From assembly GCA_965153455.1 (NCBI GenBank), contig OZ234498.1, positions 3,100,001 through 3,164,000 on the forward strand: a stretch of DNA of 64,000 bases, read 5' to 3'. Position numbers and translations under genes: made by a program. The stretch's first letter is position 1, and every line of letters starts with the position of its first letter. Positions 24,392-35,800 of this stretch are shown here, in pieces. The DNA is from Sphagnum compactum (Eukaryota > Bryophyta > Sphagnopsida > Sphagnales). The notes beneath the pieces were generated by a model. The model made no database searches, had not been told where the DNA came from, and worked only from the letters and a program-made list of their open reading frames with translations.

Positions 24392-25897
24392 TGTAGTATA
24401 AATAGGTACCTATAATTCCTCTCGAACTTTGTGTGTTAAATGTTGAGATTCAACATTTTTTATAGAGTTTCAGCATTTCATACTTAGACTTAATTAAAAA
24501 AAAATTCTTTATAGATACCACTAAAAGAGGGGTTAGGGTGTGAAAGGAGGCCCAAAGAGAGGGTAGTAACTTGTCATCCATATTTATTACAACCATCATA
24601 TTTGAAAAACAAGATTGTTTTTTAAATATTACTTTCCTACTAGGCATATTAGGCAAACATGAATAATTTTGCGTCAAAGACTAAGCTTGAGCTTGCATTT
24701 AATTCAATGCTATTGCTTAATGTTTGTCCCCCTTCCACACTTCTTGAAAAAAACTTCTAGTTTTGTTGATAATCTTTATCTTCCCAAGGTTGGTTAACAA
24801 AATATGTGGTAAGAAATATGCTCCTAGTATTAGGAATATGGCATGTTAAATGATGAACAAAAAGAATGCAAAAATCTCGGTATCAAGGATGGTTCCAAGG
24901 ATGGGCATTCAACAAAACAAAAGGTTTGAGTCCATCAGATCATAGAATGAATTAAGAGCTTGATGTCATTGGTTTGTTTACAAGGATTGACATTATATGA
25001 ACAAAGTGAGCAAGTCAATGTATGCAAAGCACTTGGAGAAATTTCCTAAGTGTATTATGAACCTTGGCACCTTATATCCATGAACATCCATCTTAGAAAA
25101 GAGGAGGGATATTGCTTGCACCTACTCATTAAATGTGGGAGGGATCTTATGCCTATAGATATAGGTGTAAGATCTTTCTTTCCTAAGGAATAATTGTAAA
25201 AACCTTTTCCTTATTACGGCACATGATCTATATATGTTTACTCCCCAATAATTTCACCTCATGCTTTCCAAATGGTACAACCCTTGGGTGGGTCGGGCAT
25301 TTAGTGCACACAAACATAACAAGTGAAAGAGAGTGATGTGAGTTGGCTAAAACTTTGGACCTAGTGGTAGGCCAAAAATGAAAACTAGTTCAATACAATA
25401 TGGTGTGTGTGTGCCCATGGGGGCGGGGGGGGGTGTTTCAAGCCAAAGAAGAAAAGCCTTAGGAACAAGTTGCAAGCAAACCAAACTCTTTCTAACCATG
25501 GCACAAGTTCTACAAAGAAAATAAACAATAGATATAACACACAAGCATGGCAAAAACTCTACAACTTTTGAAACAAGTTCCAAGTCTTGTCCCATGAAAC
25601 TCTCACGTTGAGAAGTGCATAATATGACAACCTAACCCAAGTTCTAATCAGGTATGTAGGCCCAAGGTTCAAGAAGGTTCCGGTAACCAACAAAATCCCA
25701 CATGTGAGAAAAGCTAAAATATATCCTTATTTGGTTTCAAAGAGGACAAAATATCAAGCTTGCATGCACTTGTGTTCATTCAAAGACAATAGTGTTCCGT
25801 GAGGTTCTCAACTACTAGATACCTTGTTTTCGAGGAAGTTGCTCGTGACCCAACATAACCCATATTCTTTGCAGGAGAAGTCACTGATTCGCTTTTA
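24392..25897. other. Intergenic DNA with a dispersed repeat
   Basis: No gene is recognised. The part at 24412-24560 resembles 47965-48110: both carry TCTCGAAC, TTGTG, TTAAATG, TTTCAG, ATTTCATAC, GATACCACTGAAAG-like text and GGCCCAAAGA in the same order. A G/C-rich run lies at 25418-25435. Confidence 0.55.
24412..24560 (+). repeat. Dispersed repeat family B, copy 1
   Basis: It is similar in order and text to 47965-48110, ending in GTGAAAGGAGGCCCAAAGA. No terminal repeats or coding sequence were seen. Confidence 0.6.
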
Positions 25898-26279
25898 GAG
25901 CATCTCAAGCGGTGGAGAGTATGTGACCTTGCAAAAATATTTTTCACATCCGAGTGTAGATATTCACTTTTTCAACCCCAATCGTATAAAACTGAAACTC
26001 GGACAGCAAATAGGTGGGGGACTACTAATAGCAAACCACAGGGACCAATCATTATGATGTGTGTGCCAATCAGAAACACTGAGCAACAGTCATATCATAT
26101 TTATTACACTCTTTTCTGCAAGTGCACAGCATTGCTGCTGTGCCTTTAACCAGCCACTGCAGAGTGTGCATATATATATGCTGAGCCAAAACCATTTTTC
26201 TTGACCCAAACCGACATATGTCGACTTTTCTTCATCCAAGTGCATGATAACAACACACTGGACACCCCTTGAGATGCTC
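25898..26279. mobile_element. MITE, family 1 copy 2 (382 bp, inverted relative to copy 1)
   Basis: It starts GAGCATCTCAAGCGGTGGAG and ends CCCCTTGAGATGCTC. Read on the reverse strand it aligns along its whole length with 8381-8759, including TGTCGGTTT, GGCTGGTTAAAGGC, ATCATAATGATTGGTCC and GGTTTGCTATTAGTAGT. It is non-coding. The two copies differ substantially, so the family was active some time ago. Confidence 0.85.
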
Positions 26280-26390
26280 AATGAATTTTGTATTTTCTTT
26301 AATGCATTTTGTGTTAGGAACTTACATGGAAGGAATGAGGCATGGTTGTTTACTTCAATGTTGATAAGGAGGCCATTTTGAATAGTACAC

Positions 26391-26930
26391 TAATTCACAC
26401 TTCCCAAATGACTCTACCTACCCTTCTGTGTTAACTTTTTCTTTGGGAACATTCATTAAACCCTTTGGGAACATCATTGGAACTTTGAGAGCATATACGT
26501 ATTATCAATTAGTTGTATTCAAAGGGCTTTCGAAGGTTTATCAAATACTTGAAAAATGGTGGATGATTAATTAGTTCTTTCTTTCATCTATGGCTAATAC
26601 ATGTTTTATCATTCATCGTTAAATTATTATTTAAAAAGTTGTGAACTTATCTCACCCACTAATTCACACTTCCCAAATGACTCTACCTACCCTTCTGTGT
26701 TAACTTTTTCTTTGGGAACATTCATTAAACCCTTTGGGAACATCATTGGAACTTGGAGAGAATACGTATTATCAATTAGTTGTATTCAAAGGGCTTTCGA
26801 AGGTTTATTCAAATACTTGAAAAATGGTGGATGATTAATTAGTTCTTTCTTTCATCTATGGCTAATACATGTTTCTATCATTCATCGTTAAATTATTAAT
26901 TTAAAAAGTTGTGAACTTATCTCACCCACT
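26391..26930. repeat. Tandem duplication, about 269 bp, two units
   Basis: The text from TAATTCACACTTCCCAAATG to ATCTCACCCACTAATT occurs at 26391-26659 and again from 26660. The copies are nearly identical, differing by a few single bases and short indels, so the duplication is recent. A short CACTAATT string is present at each junction. Confidence 0.93.
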
Positions 26931-29900
26931 AATTAATGGTTGAGATTATTTGTTGTTTGACATTTTCATGGTGAACTTCAACATATTTGGAGTCTAAGAA
27001 ATCAACCTAATTAATTCCCTTGTATGCCACATGCCGTTTAGCATGAAAATTGATGAAAATTGGAATGGATGGAACTAACACACATATTTGGTTTGGATTG
27101 AAATCATCTAACATTTATGGATGAGTACAAAAATTTACACACCCATACATTATACTAGCAAATGCCATGCTCTAGGATAATGGATTGTTTTGGTCTTGTG
27201 TCCAAAATAGTAAAGCTTTCCCCGAAATTTCCTTAGTGCAATTGGAAGGCACCTAATGCTTGAGAATATCCTTTCTAGAAGAGAGGAAGGATCTTATTTC
27301 AAGGACTTAGGAGTGTGATTAGAGGTTAGACCTACTTATAGGTGTAAGGTCCCTCCCACTTTTAAATAGTAGGTGTAGGATCCCTCCCGCTTCGACCATG
27401 TTGTGATGTACCTATGTTTAGGTCTATGATGAAGCTCGCCTTGTGCGTTATGGTGGGTAAGGCCCATGGGTATGGGATATTCCCAAAACAAAGGGGGCCT
27501 ACATGTGAGATCCTATGGCTTTGGACACAAGTGCTTTCCATACAAAATGCAAGTGCCCTTTGTACAAACTCATCCATCATCCATGCATCATGATAAAGGA
27601 AAGATGTTGTTTTGAGGAATCAATGGAAAGGCACCTTGTTGTGTCACTCAATCTCTTTTAATGGATTTTTTGGCTTGCTACCATAGTATCTTGGCAACTT
27701 GGACACTAATTATATTATTTTCCAAAATTTTTAAAATATTATTTTCCAAAGAATAAAATTTCGTGAAGGAGAGAAGAGAATATTTTATAATATTTCTGAA
27801 TATTTTATTCTAGATCTGAAATCTCTTAAATTAATTAATTATTCGACAAGCATGTGTTGAAGTTGCCAAGGTGTTTCGATACGACATATCAAAAGATCAA
27901 ATTTAATTCAAATATTTATTTTTCATATTTTTCACCAAAAAAGTTCAACAAATTTTTTTTGCATTGTGCCCAAAAAAAGAAAAAATGTTTTTTTTGGGAA
28001 ATATTTAGTCTCTTAAAAGAATTTTGTAGTTTTTCAATGCCATATCAAAAGTTCAAAAATTGCCCTCCAATGCATATTATCCACTTCTACTACACAAAAC
28101 TAGAGACCCACATCAAACCATCTAAGGTATGATCCAAATTTAAAGAACCCCATCTCAAGTCTTGGATCATACTTAGATATATTTTCTAGAAAATATGTAA
28201 ATTCCAAATATTTTTTTAAAAAATCACATATTTCTATTGGAATTACATGTGTTTTGTATAAAAATCAACTAACAATAGATTTAAATTCTCCCATAAATTT
28301 CCAATAAATCTATCAAATTACAAAAGCAAGATCCTACACTTTAAAAAAAAATAAGGAAAATTTTGAACCTAGCCTACATTAATCCAATGCAATTTAAAAT
28401 CCCCAAATTGGGATTTCTCACTTTGAATTTTCACCTTTTCATTGTAAAAGACAATTTTTTCATAAGAGAGTCTTTTTTTTTCATTTGGTTCAATGGATTT
28501 ATTTTTTTTTCATTTTTTTTCCCCTTCCTATTAATTGCCTTTGGAATCTCTCTTTCTCTCTCTCTCTAGTATATCAATATGATGGGTTTTTTTAAATACC
28601 TTAAATTGTGTTTAAATTTTCATGTTATGGATAAAATTTTCCTCACTTTCGATGCTCTTTCGTGTTGGGTGGGGGGGGGGGGGGGGGGGGGGGGTGTGGG
28701 CTTTTCACTTCACTTAAAATATTCATGCACCAAGCATTGACCGGGTGTATGTATTTGGCTTGTTTGGCCCATTTGGCATGTTCGGCCGGAGGAATAACAT
28801 ATCTTTCAATATGATGTACGTACTACGACAACGAGCCAATTTCCACCAAACATGCAACCACTAAATAAAAAGTTTAAAACTCCGTTTGGTGTCCTTCCTT
28901 CCTTCCGTCCTTTGAAATTTCACCGAGCATAAAATATTATGTTAAAATGGAGGAGTCTATAAAGGCAACAAAACATGTTCCTCATTTTGGTCCTTGTGCT
29001 TCTCATTTTCCTATTGAAGAAATTTGAGGGGGTGGGTTACCCCAATAGGTAGCCCCCCCCCCCCCAAACCCAATTATTATTTTGCGCGAAAACCACCTTA
29101 ACAACTTTTGGTTCTCATACTACTTTGTTTCATTGGGTGTTTGGAATCTTTTTTCCCCGGACTTTGTTGGTCCCCATTTTCACCTGCACTAATTCCTGAC
29201 TCCGCAAGCAATGGTGTACTTATTGTGAGTACTATGATGCCCTACCGTAGTACCTCCTCGTCAATCCCTCCATAAGTCCAACGTTTCAATGTCAAACTAT
29301 TTATTTATTTATTTATTTTTGAAGATTGTATGTTGAAAATAAAATATTCCCATGACATTTTAGTAGATTATTTGATTTTTTTCCCATGTGTTTTTGTTTT
29401 TTTGAGTTGCCCTTTCTCATTACCAAAAAAAAACATTTAAAATTAGTCGTATAGGTTATATTGCTTGTAGAGGTTTGTTTTTTTTTCTTGAGCTTGGTCA
29501 TTAGTTAAATTCATTGCTTGTACAAGCTTGATGTAACTTTCATTGTGATAGAAGAAGAATTTTCAAGATGATTTTGTGCAATTACAATCACTTTAGAATG
29601 AAAACATCTTTTGCAACTACAAATTAATCATGACAAAACATTTGAAACTAAAATTTCATTAGTTGTATAATATTTAATTATACGTAGTCTATAGTTGCAA
29701 ATGTTATGATTTCATTATTTTGTCAGCATAATCAAGTTATGAAATTTATAATCAACAAATATAGTCTCACAAGTAAATCCAATTGGGTTTTTTAAAAGGA
29801 TGTTCAGATAATAAAACTTCCATGCATGGCAAAAAAGTTGTGTTAGTTTTGATGAGAAAACAAAGTTCATTATGTAAACAAACATTCCAACAAAAGGTGT

Positions 29901-31554
29901 CTTTGTACGCCAAGTGATTTCATTGGATTTTGAGTGAATTCATTGATTGTAATGAACGACGACTAGTGAAAAAGCACTGAATTCATTAATCTAGTGAACA
30001 GGAACTAGTGAACTACACCCACATTTGGTAATAGGGAAACTATAAACAAGTTTTAGAACATGTTTTGAGTATCAATGTTGCGACCAAGATGTGGTCTAAT
30101 TTGTCTTTTAATGAGGTGTTACAATGATGACTATCAAAATGTTTCAAATTGGTGAAATTTTTTATAGTGATGGTATTGAAGAATGGAAGATGAACAATGC
30201 TTCTCAACCTCATTATTTTATGAAATTTAAGCTTAGAAATATCGATAGACAAATCGTCTTGATTTGGTTGTCAAGATGTTTGTTCATGATCACTATTCCA
30301 TGAATATTTTCCCATTTGAAGATCAATCAAGGATTGGCAAGATAGGAAACAAAGGTATGTAGTGAATCTTTAAAATCTTTGAATGAGTATAGATACTCTA
30401 GTGTTGCATACTACATGTTTTTGCACATTGTTTTGAGTTCAAAGTTGTTTGTATGTAAAGTAGCTAGGCAAGCAATGAAGGTGAGTTTTATATTGCAAAT
30501 TTTTAAGTTACATTTTTCACTAACTCCTCTTGTAATGTGTTTTTTTTAATGTGATTTTGAATGTATATAAATTCCTACTACAAGTGCTATAAGTGTCTAC
30601 TTGCTATTTGTTTTATGGTTTTTTCATATGCACATTGCTTTGTTATACTTTGTGTTTTTTTCATATGTTTTAACGTTTATTTTTGAATTGTTTTCTTCAT
30701 TGATTTCTAGATTTAATGTGGGCTTGCATGGAAGGTTTTAACATGTGTTATTTGTGTAAATCTAACTTTGGTTGCAAATGGATAGAATTTGAAACAATTA
30801 GGGTTCCTTCTCTCTCCTAGGCCTTTGAATTATATGCATAGAAAATTAGATCACAAATTGTTGTTATTGTCATATTTAAAAATACCTTTATACATTGATA
30901 ATTGTTGTCATCACATTTTGTAAACAAATGTTGAAATGGTTGCCAATGCAAATACATGAATATTATGAATATTGTTGAAATGCCAAATTTTTATTAGGTG
31001 AAATATTTCTAATTTGAAACTTTTTTGTTTCACAATTATATATTGTCATTATTTTTCTTAAATACTGTAAGAACATCTAATTGTAAGTTACCAAAATTCG
31101 ATAGAACAAAAATTTATACTATTGTGATGATTTTTTAATAAAAATTCTTTTTTTTAACGATTATTTTCTGAAAAAAATAGGGAATTTGTGATATAATACT
31201 TGTTTTTGAAAATATTCACAAAATGGGTAAAATTCACCACCCAAAAAAATAATTAAAAAATCACTGAATACTGAGTCAAAATTTCTTTTGAGCTTATTTA
31301 TATTAAGGGACACAAAAAAAAATTCAAAAGAAAAAAGGAGAAAAACGGAAGGAAAAAAAAAAAGAGGGAAAAGAAATCATTTACAGAAAACATGAGTTTC
31401 CTCTTTGTCTTATTTACCGCTTTTCTTATTCCTCCTCCTTCTTGCTCCCTTTGCTTTGGCGACAGTGTTTTTTTTCTGGCAATGACCCACAAAAAGCTTT
31501 AGCCAAATTTGGCTACAACAAACTCAATATGAAAATAGAAGTTCTTAATCATCT
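26931..31554. other. AT-rich intergenic DNA, no gene recognised
   Basis: No coding sequence, RNA gene or transposon border could be recognised on either strand. A run of 24 consecutive G lies at 28671-28694 and a run of 13 C at 29053-29065. CT-rich microsatellite sequence lies at about 28543-28567. Confidence 0.55.
28671..28694 (+). repeat. Poly(G) tract, 24 bases
   Basis: This is an uninterrupted run of 24 G following GTGTTGGGT. The true length may differ, as such runs are error-prone in sequencing. Confidence 0.9.
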
Positions 31555-31895
31555 CTCTGTATTTTTGGCTACATACTTGAACCATGTGCAAAAATATGGC
31601 TATTTTTTAAAATTTTGATTGAATTATGGCTATTGAAAATCTTTGAAAAACAACTTGATTTTACCACTTTTAATTTTCAATATAGCTTTTTGGCTGGCGA
31701 TTTTTCTTAAAATTTGGTTAAATTCTGGCTAATGAAGAGCTAAAACAACAACTTGATTTTACCACTTTTAATGTTGTATATGGATTTTTGGCTGGCGATT
31801 TTCCTTAAATTTGGTTGAGTTCTGGCTATTGAAGAGCTCAAAAAATAACTTGATTTTACCACTTTTAATTTTCTATATAGATTTTTGGCTATATA
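31555..31895. repeat. 97-98 bp tandem array upstream of the calcium pump
   Basis: The string CTTGATTTTACCACTTTTAA occurs at 31654, 31752 and 31849, spacings of 98 and 97. Each unit also carries TTTTTGGCTGGCGATTTTTC and TTCTGGCTA. About 3.4 units are present. The last, truncated unit runs directly into the TATA-like sequence of the downstream gene. Confidence 0.92.
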
Positions 31896-31902
31896 TATAT
31901 AG
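31889..31902 (+). promoter_or_regulatory. Candidate TATA box of the calcium pump gene
   Basis: TATATATATATAG directly follows the tandem array and is followed by GC-richer leader-like sequence from about 31910. If used, transcription would start near 31925-31935. This is inference from position and sequence only. Confidence 0.45.
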
Positions 31903-32874
31903 CCAGCGAAAAACAAAGGCGGCTCTGCACGAGGCTCTCGCTCGCTCTGTCCTTCTTCTCAAAGCGGAAGCGATGTCTGGATCCATGGGGCAGATGGTGC
32001 ATCCGAACACGACGATTGCAATCTCTTCGACTGCTGCAGTGGAGGAGGAGGAAGAAGAAGAAGAAGAAGAAGAAGAAGAAGAGTTTGCAGCATCAAAAAA
32101 CTCGAATTAACATGTGAAATCTCATCTGAAGATCCAAGAAGAAGAAGAAGAAGAAGAGCAACAACAAGAATAGCAGCTTCAAATTTCATTTCATGGTTGT
32201 TACAAGAACACTACCCTTTCACTTCTACTCTCCATTTTGTCCTGAGACTGATGATTCGCACACAAACAGAACAGGAAATTTCACTCCAGTTTTGTGTCAT
32301 TTACTCATTACTGTCCCTCGATTTCCAGCTCTTGAATTTCCTGGGATTTGGAACCATTCTCCTGTGTGTGTGTGTGTGTGTGTGTTTTTTTTTTGGGTTT
32401 GTTGGGTTTGTTGGGTATGTTTGTTGTGCAGAATTGAGAATTCTCAAGTTTTTGTCTTTGTGTAGTAGTAATGGCAAATTCAGCAGTCGGATTGTTGTTT
32501 TGGCATTTTGCATTCTTTTGGTTGCGCTTGAACTTCAAGCGTTTTTTTTTGTTTTTGTTTTTTCTTCTCTGTGACACTACTACTTTCTGAGTGTTTGGGT
32601 TGGAATGATTGTGTTTGTTTTGCAGCTAGGAGGTATCATTTGTTGTTGCCGTGATATGGGTAGTCAAGATTTCCAGGTTTGGGGGTTTGTCGGGTTTTTA
32701 TTTGCCTCCCCTTTCCTTCTGATGGAAGCTGAAGAAGATGTAGTATTTTAGGGTGGTGATGGTTGTTGCGAGAGAGTACTGGAAACTGGGCCTGTTGTTG
32801 CAGCAGTTAGAGACACAAAAAAAATTGGAGCTGTTCATAGAAATTGAGACCACGGAAAGGCCAAGAATAATTCG
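31903..32874 (+). promoter_or_regulatory. 5' leader of the calcium pump gene, probably with an intron
   Basis: The region is GC-richer at its start, holds GAA triplet runs at 32041-32084 and 32137-32157 and a GT run at 32363-32383, and has no stretch that continues the pump protein: an in-frame TGA lies at 32845. Pyrimidine-rich stretches ending in TTTTGCAG (about 32618-32625) look like 3' splice sites, so part of this region is probably a leader intron. Confidence 0.45.
31973..32110 (+). CDS. Possible upstream ORF in the calcium pump leader (45 codons)
   Basis: The first ATG after the presumed transcription start opens a 45-codon frame. It begins MSGSMGQMVHPNTTIA and runs through fourteen or so Glu codons made by the GAA array. 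If it lies in the mature leader it could reduce translation of the pump. It could instead be skipped by splicing. No conservation evidence is available. Confidence 0.25.
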   Translation: MSGSMGQMVHPNTTIAISSTAAVEEEEEEEEEEEEEEFAASKNSN

Positions 32875-35800
32875 ATGGGCGCACCGCCCTCCGAAATTAG
32901 AAGAAAGGATGATGGGAATTCTCGAGAGAAAGCTCTGGAGAACGATGATGCGGATGACGACAATCCCTTCATTATTGACGCCAAACATCCCAGTATTGAA
33001 CGCTTGAAGAAATGGCGGGTAAGCCGGCCAGACCCCTTGACCTAATCCTGGGTGGTGGGGGGCATCATGGCCTTGCTTGCTTTGGGAACCAACAAACAAT
33101 TCTCTGGTCCCACATGGAATGGAATATTAGTGGCATGCATGCATTGCACATTCTTTTTCCTTCAACCCATTTGCAGGAGGAGCAGTAGTGCATGGACCAT
33201 TTGGGGCAATCTATTTTTAAGTGTGCAACAACTATGATGTATGTATATATTTTGAGGCTCAAACAAAGGAATTATGTATTCGGATTGCAAAATGCATTTG
33301 TGCCAATGACATGGTGGGTCACTCCTGTACTGCATATGCAGCAAGCGACATTAACAGTCAATGCCACTCGACGGTTTCGATATACATTGGATCTTAAGAA
33401 GCTTGAAGAACGCACGAGGTTCACATCCCCAGCAGCTCATTTACGAGCTGGTACACATGTTATTCGAGTACAGTCTTCTCACCATATGAAACTCTCTCCT
33501 TTTGTTTGAAAAACCTACATGTCTTCTACTTCTTGTTCACAGAAGACTCATGATTTTTTGTCATCTTCCAACTCCAGCCTTTCTTCGTCTCTGACTGACC
33601 CTTGGGAAGTCTTGTCACTTGTCACTGCATTTGTATATTTGTTTCTACCCAAATTCTACACTTATTGCTGACTGACAGTTCTGTTGAAAGTGGCAGAAAG
33701 TTTATATCACAGTCCCAATGTTTCTGCAAGCTGTAGTAGTGGTAGCAGTAGTAGGATGTCCTTCCTTATGCTTTGGTTCAATTTCTTAGAATGCTATGCA
33801 CGTGGCTTCTTGTCTCTCAGGCAGTTGAACGATTCAAGACTGCTGGTCGAAGTAAACCAGGTACAAACAACAACAATCACTGCTCATTAGCTTGCAACTC
33901 TATCTTGTCATCATCATCTTGCTACATACCACAGTATATTCTTGCGGTATTTACTCAGTGGGTGGTTGCTTTTGATGAGCCAGTCAGTTTTTAACTTGAT
34001 GTGATGCATTTGTGACTTTCTTTTTCCCAGTTGATAACAAGAGATCACCTGCAAGGCATTCTATTTTTAAAAATCCTTACCTTATTGATGCTTTGATTAC
34101 ATCATTCATTAATTCATTGTGGTGATGCAGAAGTGCCACCAGAAGGCTTTGGAGTTGGGCCCCGAACACTAGTCCATCTACTTCAAGATCGTGATTATGA
34201 AAGCTTGCAGAAGCTCGGTGGGGTAAGACCCTTTTTTTCTTCCTCAACCTAAGTTGACTTTTTTTTCAAGTGGTGTGATTTTCTCATGATATTAATTGAG
34301 CAAGACTGAAAACTTTTTCCCAGTGCGCTGGGAATTGGATCCCATGATAACTTCGAATCTATTCATGCTATTAACACATTCCCAATGGTTGATTGATGAG
34401 CCTTTGGAATAGGAGAGAGAGATCTTGCAGTCTGCAAATGACCGTAAATGACATTTGCACCACATGCTGTCCAGCTTGAACAGAAGGCTGGGACTCAGGA
34501 ATTTCAAAGGATGTCGTGTCCTTGAACTGTGGTATGTCTCATACACTGCCATTTGGTTTCTTCTTTGGCAGGTTAAAAACGTTGCTACAGCACTTCGTAC
34601 AAACTTGGAGGATGGCTTCAGTGACTCACCGGAGGAGATACAGAAGAGAAAAGAGGCATTTGGGGATAATACATATCCCAAAAAGCAACCAAAGGGCTTT
34701 CTGGTAGTTCTCTCTCTCTTTGATTTTCACAACTTGTGCTCCAGAGAAAGCTTGAAAAATATTATGCCTGCCATATGATGTTGGTTTTTTTGAGTAAGCC
34801 TTTATTTAAATAGAAGTTTTCTCTTCATGTGACAGAATCACAAGCCTCCAGGGGTTGACAGTTCAAAGTCCCAAACTCTAAACTTGGTTTCTCCTGAGTT
34901 TGCAGACATTTGTCTGGGAGGCATGTCATGACACGACTCTCATTATACTTATGGTGGCTGCAGTAGTCTCTCTTGGCACATCAATGTGGGCTGACGTAAG
35001 TTTGCCTGATGACATTGCAGTAGTGCTGCTTGCTACATTATCCAACCCATTGTCTACCTTTTCTTCTAGTGGGTGGTGATAAACAACCCATTGATGAGTT
35101 CATCATCATCATGGCTATATTGTGATCTCTATATGTGCCTCTCAGCATTTATGCAATTTTATGCGTTGATTGTGAACACGTGAGAAGGCATTGCTTCTTT
35201 CTTGGTAGTGCAGTGCAGTCTTTGCACACCTTTGCTTGACATGATAATGGGCTTCGCTTTTGCATGTAGGGAGTTAAAGATGGATGGTATGATGGGACAG
35301 CCATTGCTTTTGCAGTCTTATTAGTCATCACAGTCACAGGTAAAAGAGTTCACATCTTTCTTTGTCTTCATTAGATGATAGGCCTGCTCTGGTGGGTTCT
35401 TCCACAAATAGGCAGCATTTTGCTAGTGCTTTTGTGTGTCATGTTGGTCATGGAATTTGTGGGTGCGGTGGAGTAGATAGATGGCTGCACATGTATACTT
35501 CAGATGAAAAAATGACCAGAAAGATGAACACAAAGTGGATCAGTAAAGGTCAGTTTTGAAAAGGGGGGAAAGAAATTTGTGAGGAGATTGGGAATGCCTA
35601 AAATGTGGGGAAGAGTTTATCAAACAGCTTTCAGTGATTACAAACAATCATTGCAATTCCGAAGACTGAATGAGGAGAAGGGAGACATTCAACTGGCGGT
35701 GAGTATACACATACAGATAGTACATGGCATAGTTTTGAAATGTATTGCTCAGTATTTTGGATTCCTTCCTGTACCCCTTTTACTTTGATTGCTTTCTCCT

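Noticed and set aside
31811-31972. Open frame continuing upstream of the possible leader ORF
   Set aside because: It begins inside the 97-bp tandem array and crosses the TATA-like sequence, so it is unlikely to be transcribed as a coding unit.
32193-32577. Overlapping frames of 70-125 codons in the calcium pump leader
   Set aside because: They overlap a GT microsatellite and T-rich intron-like sequence; none resembles a protein.
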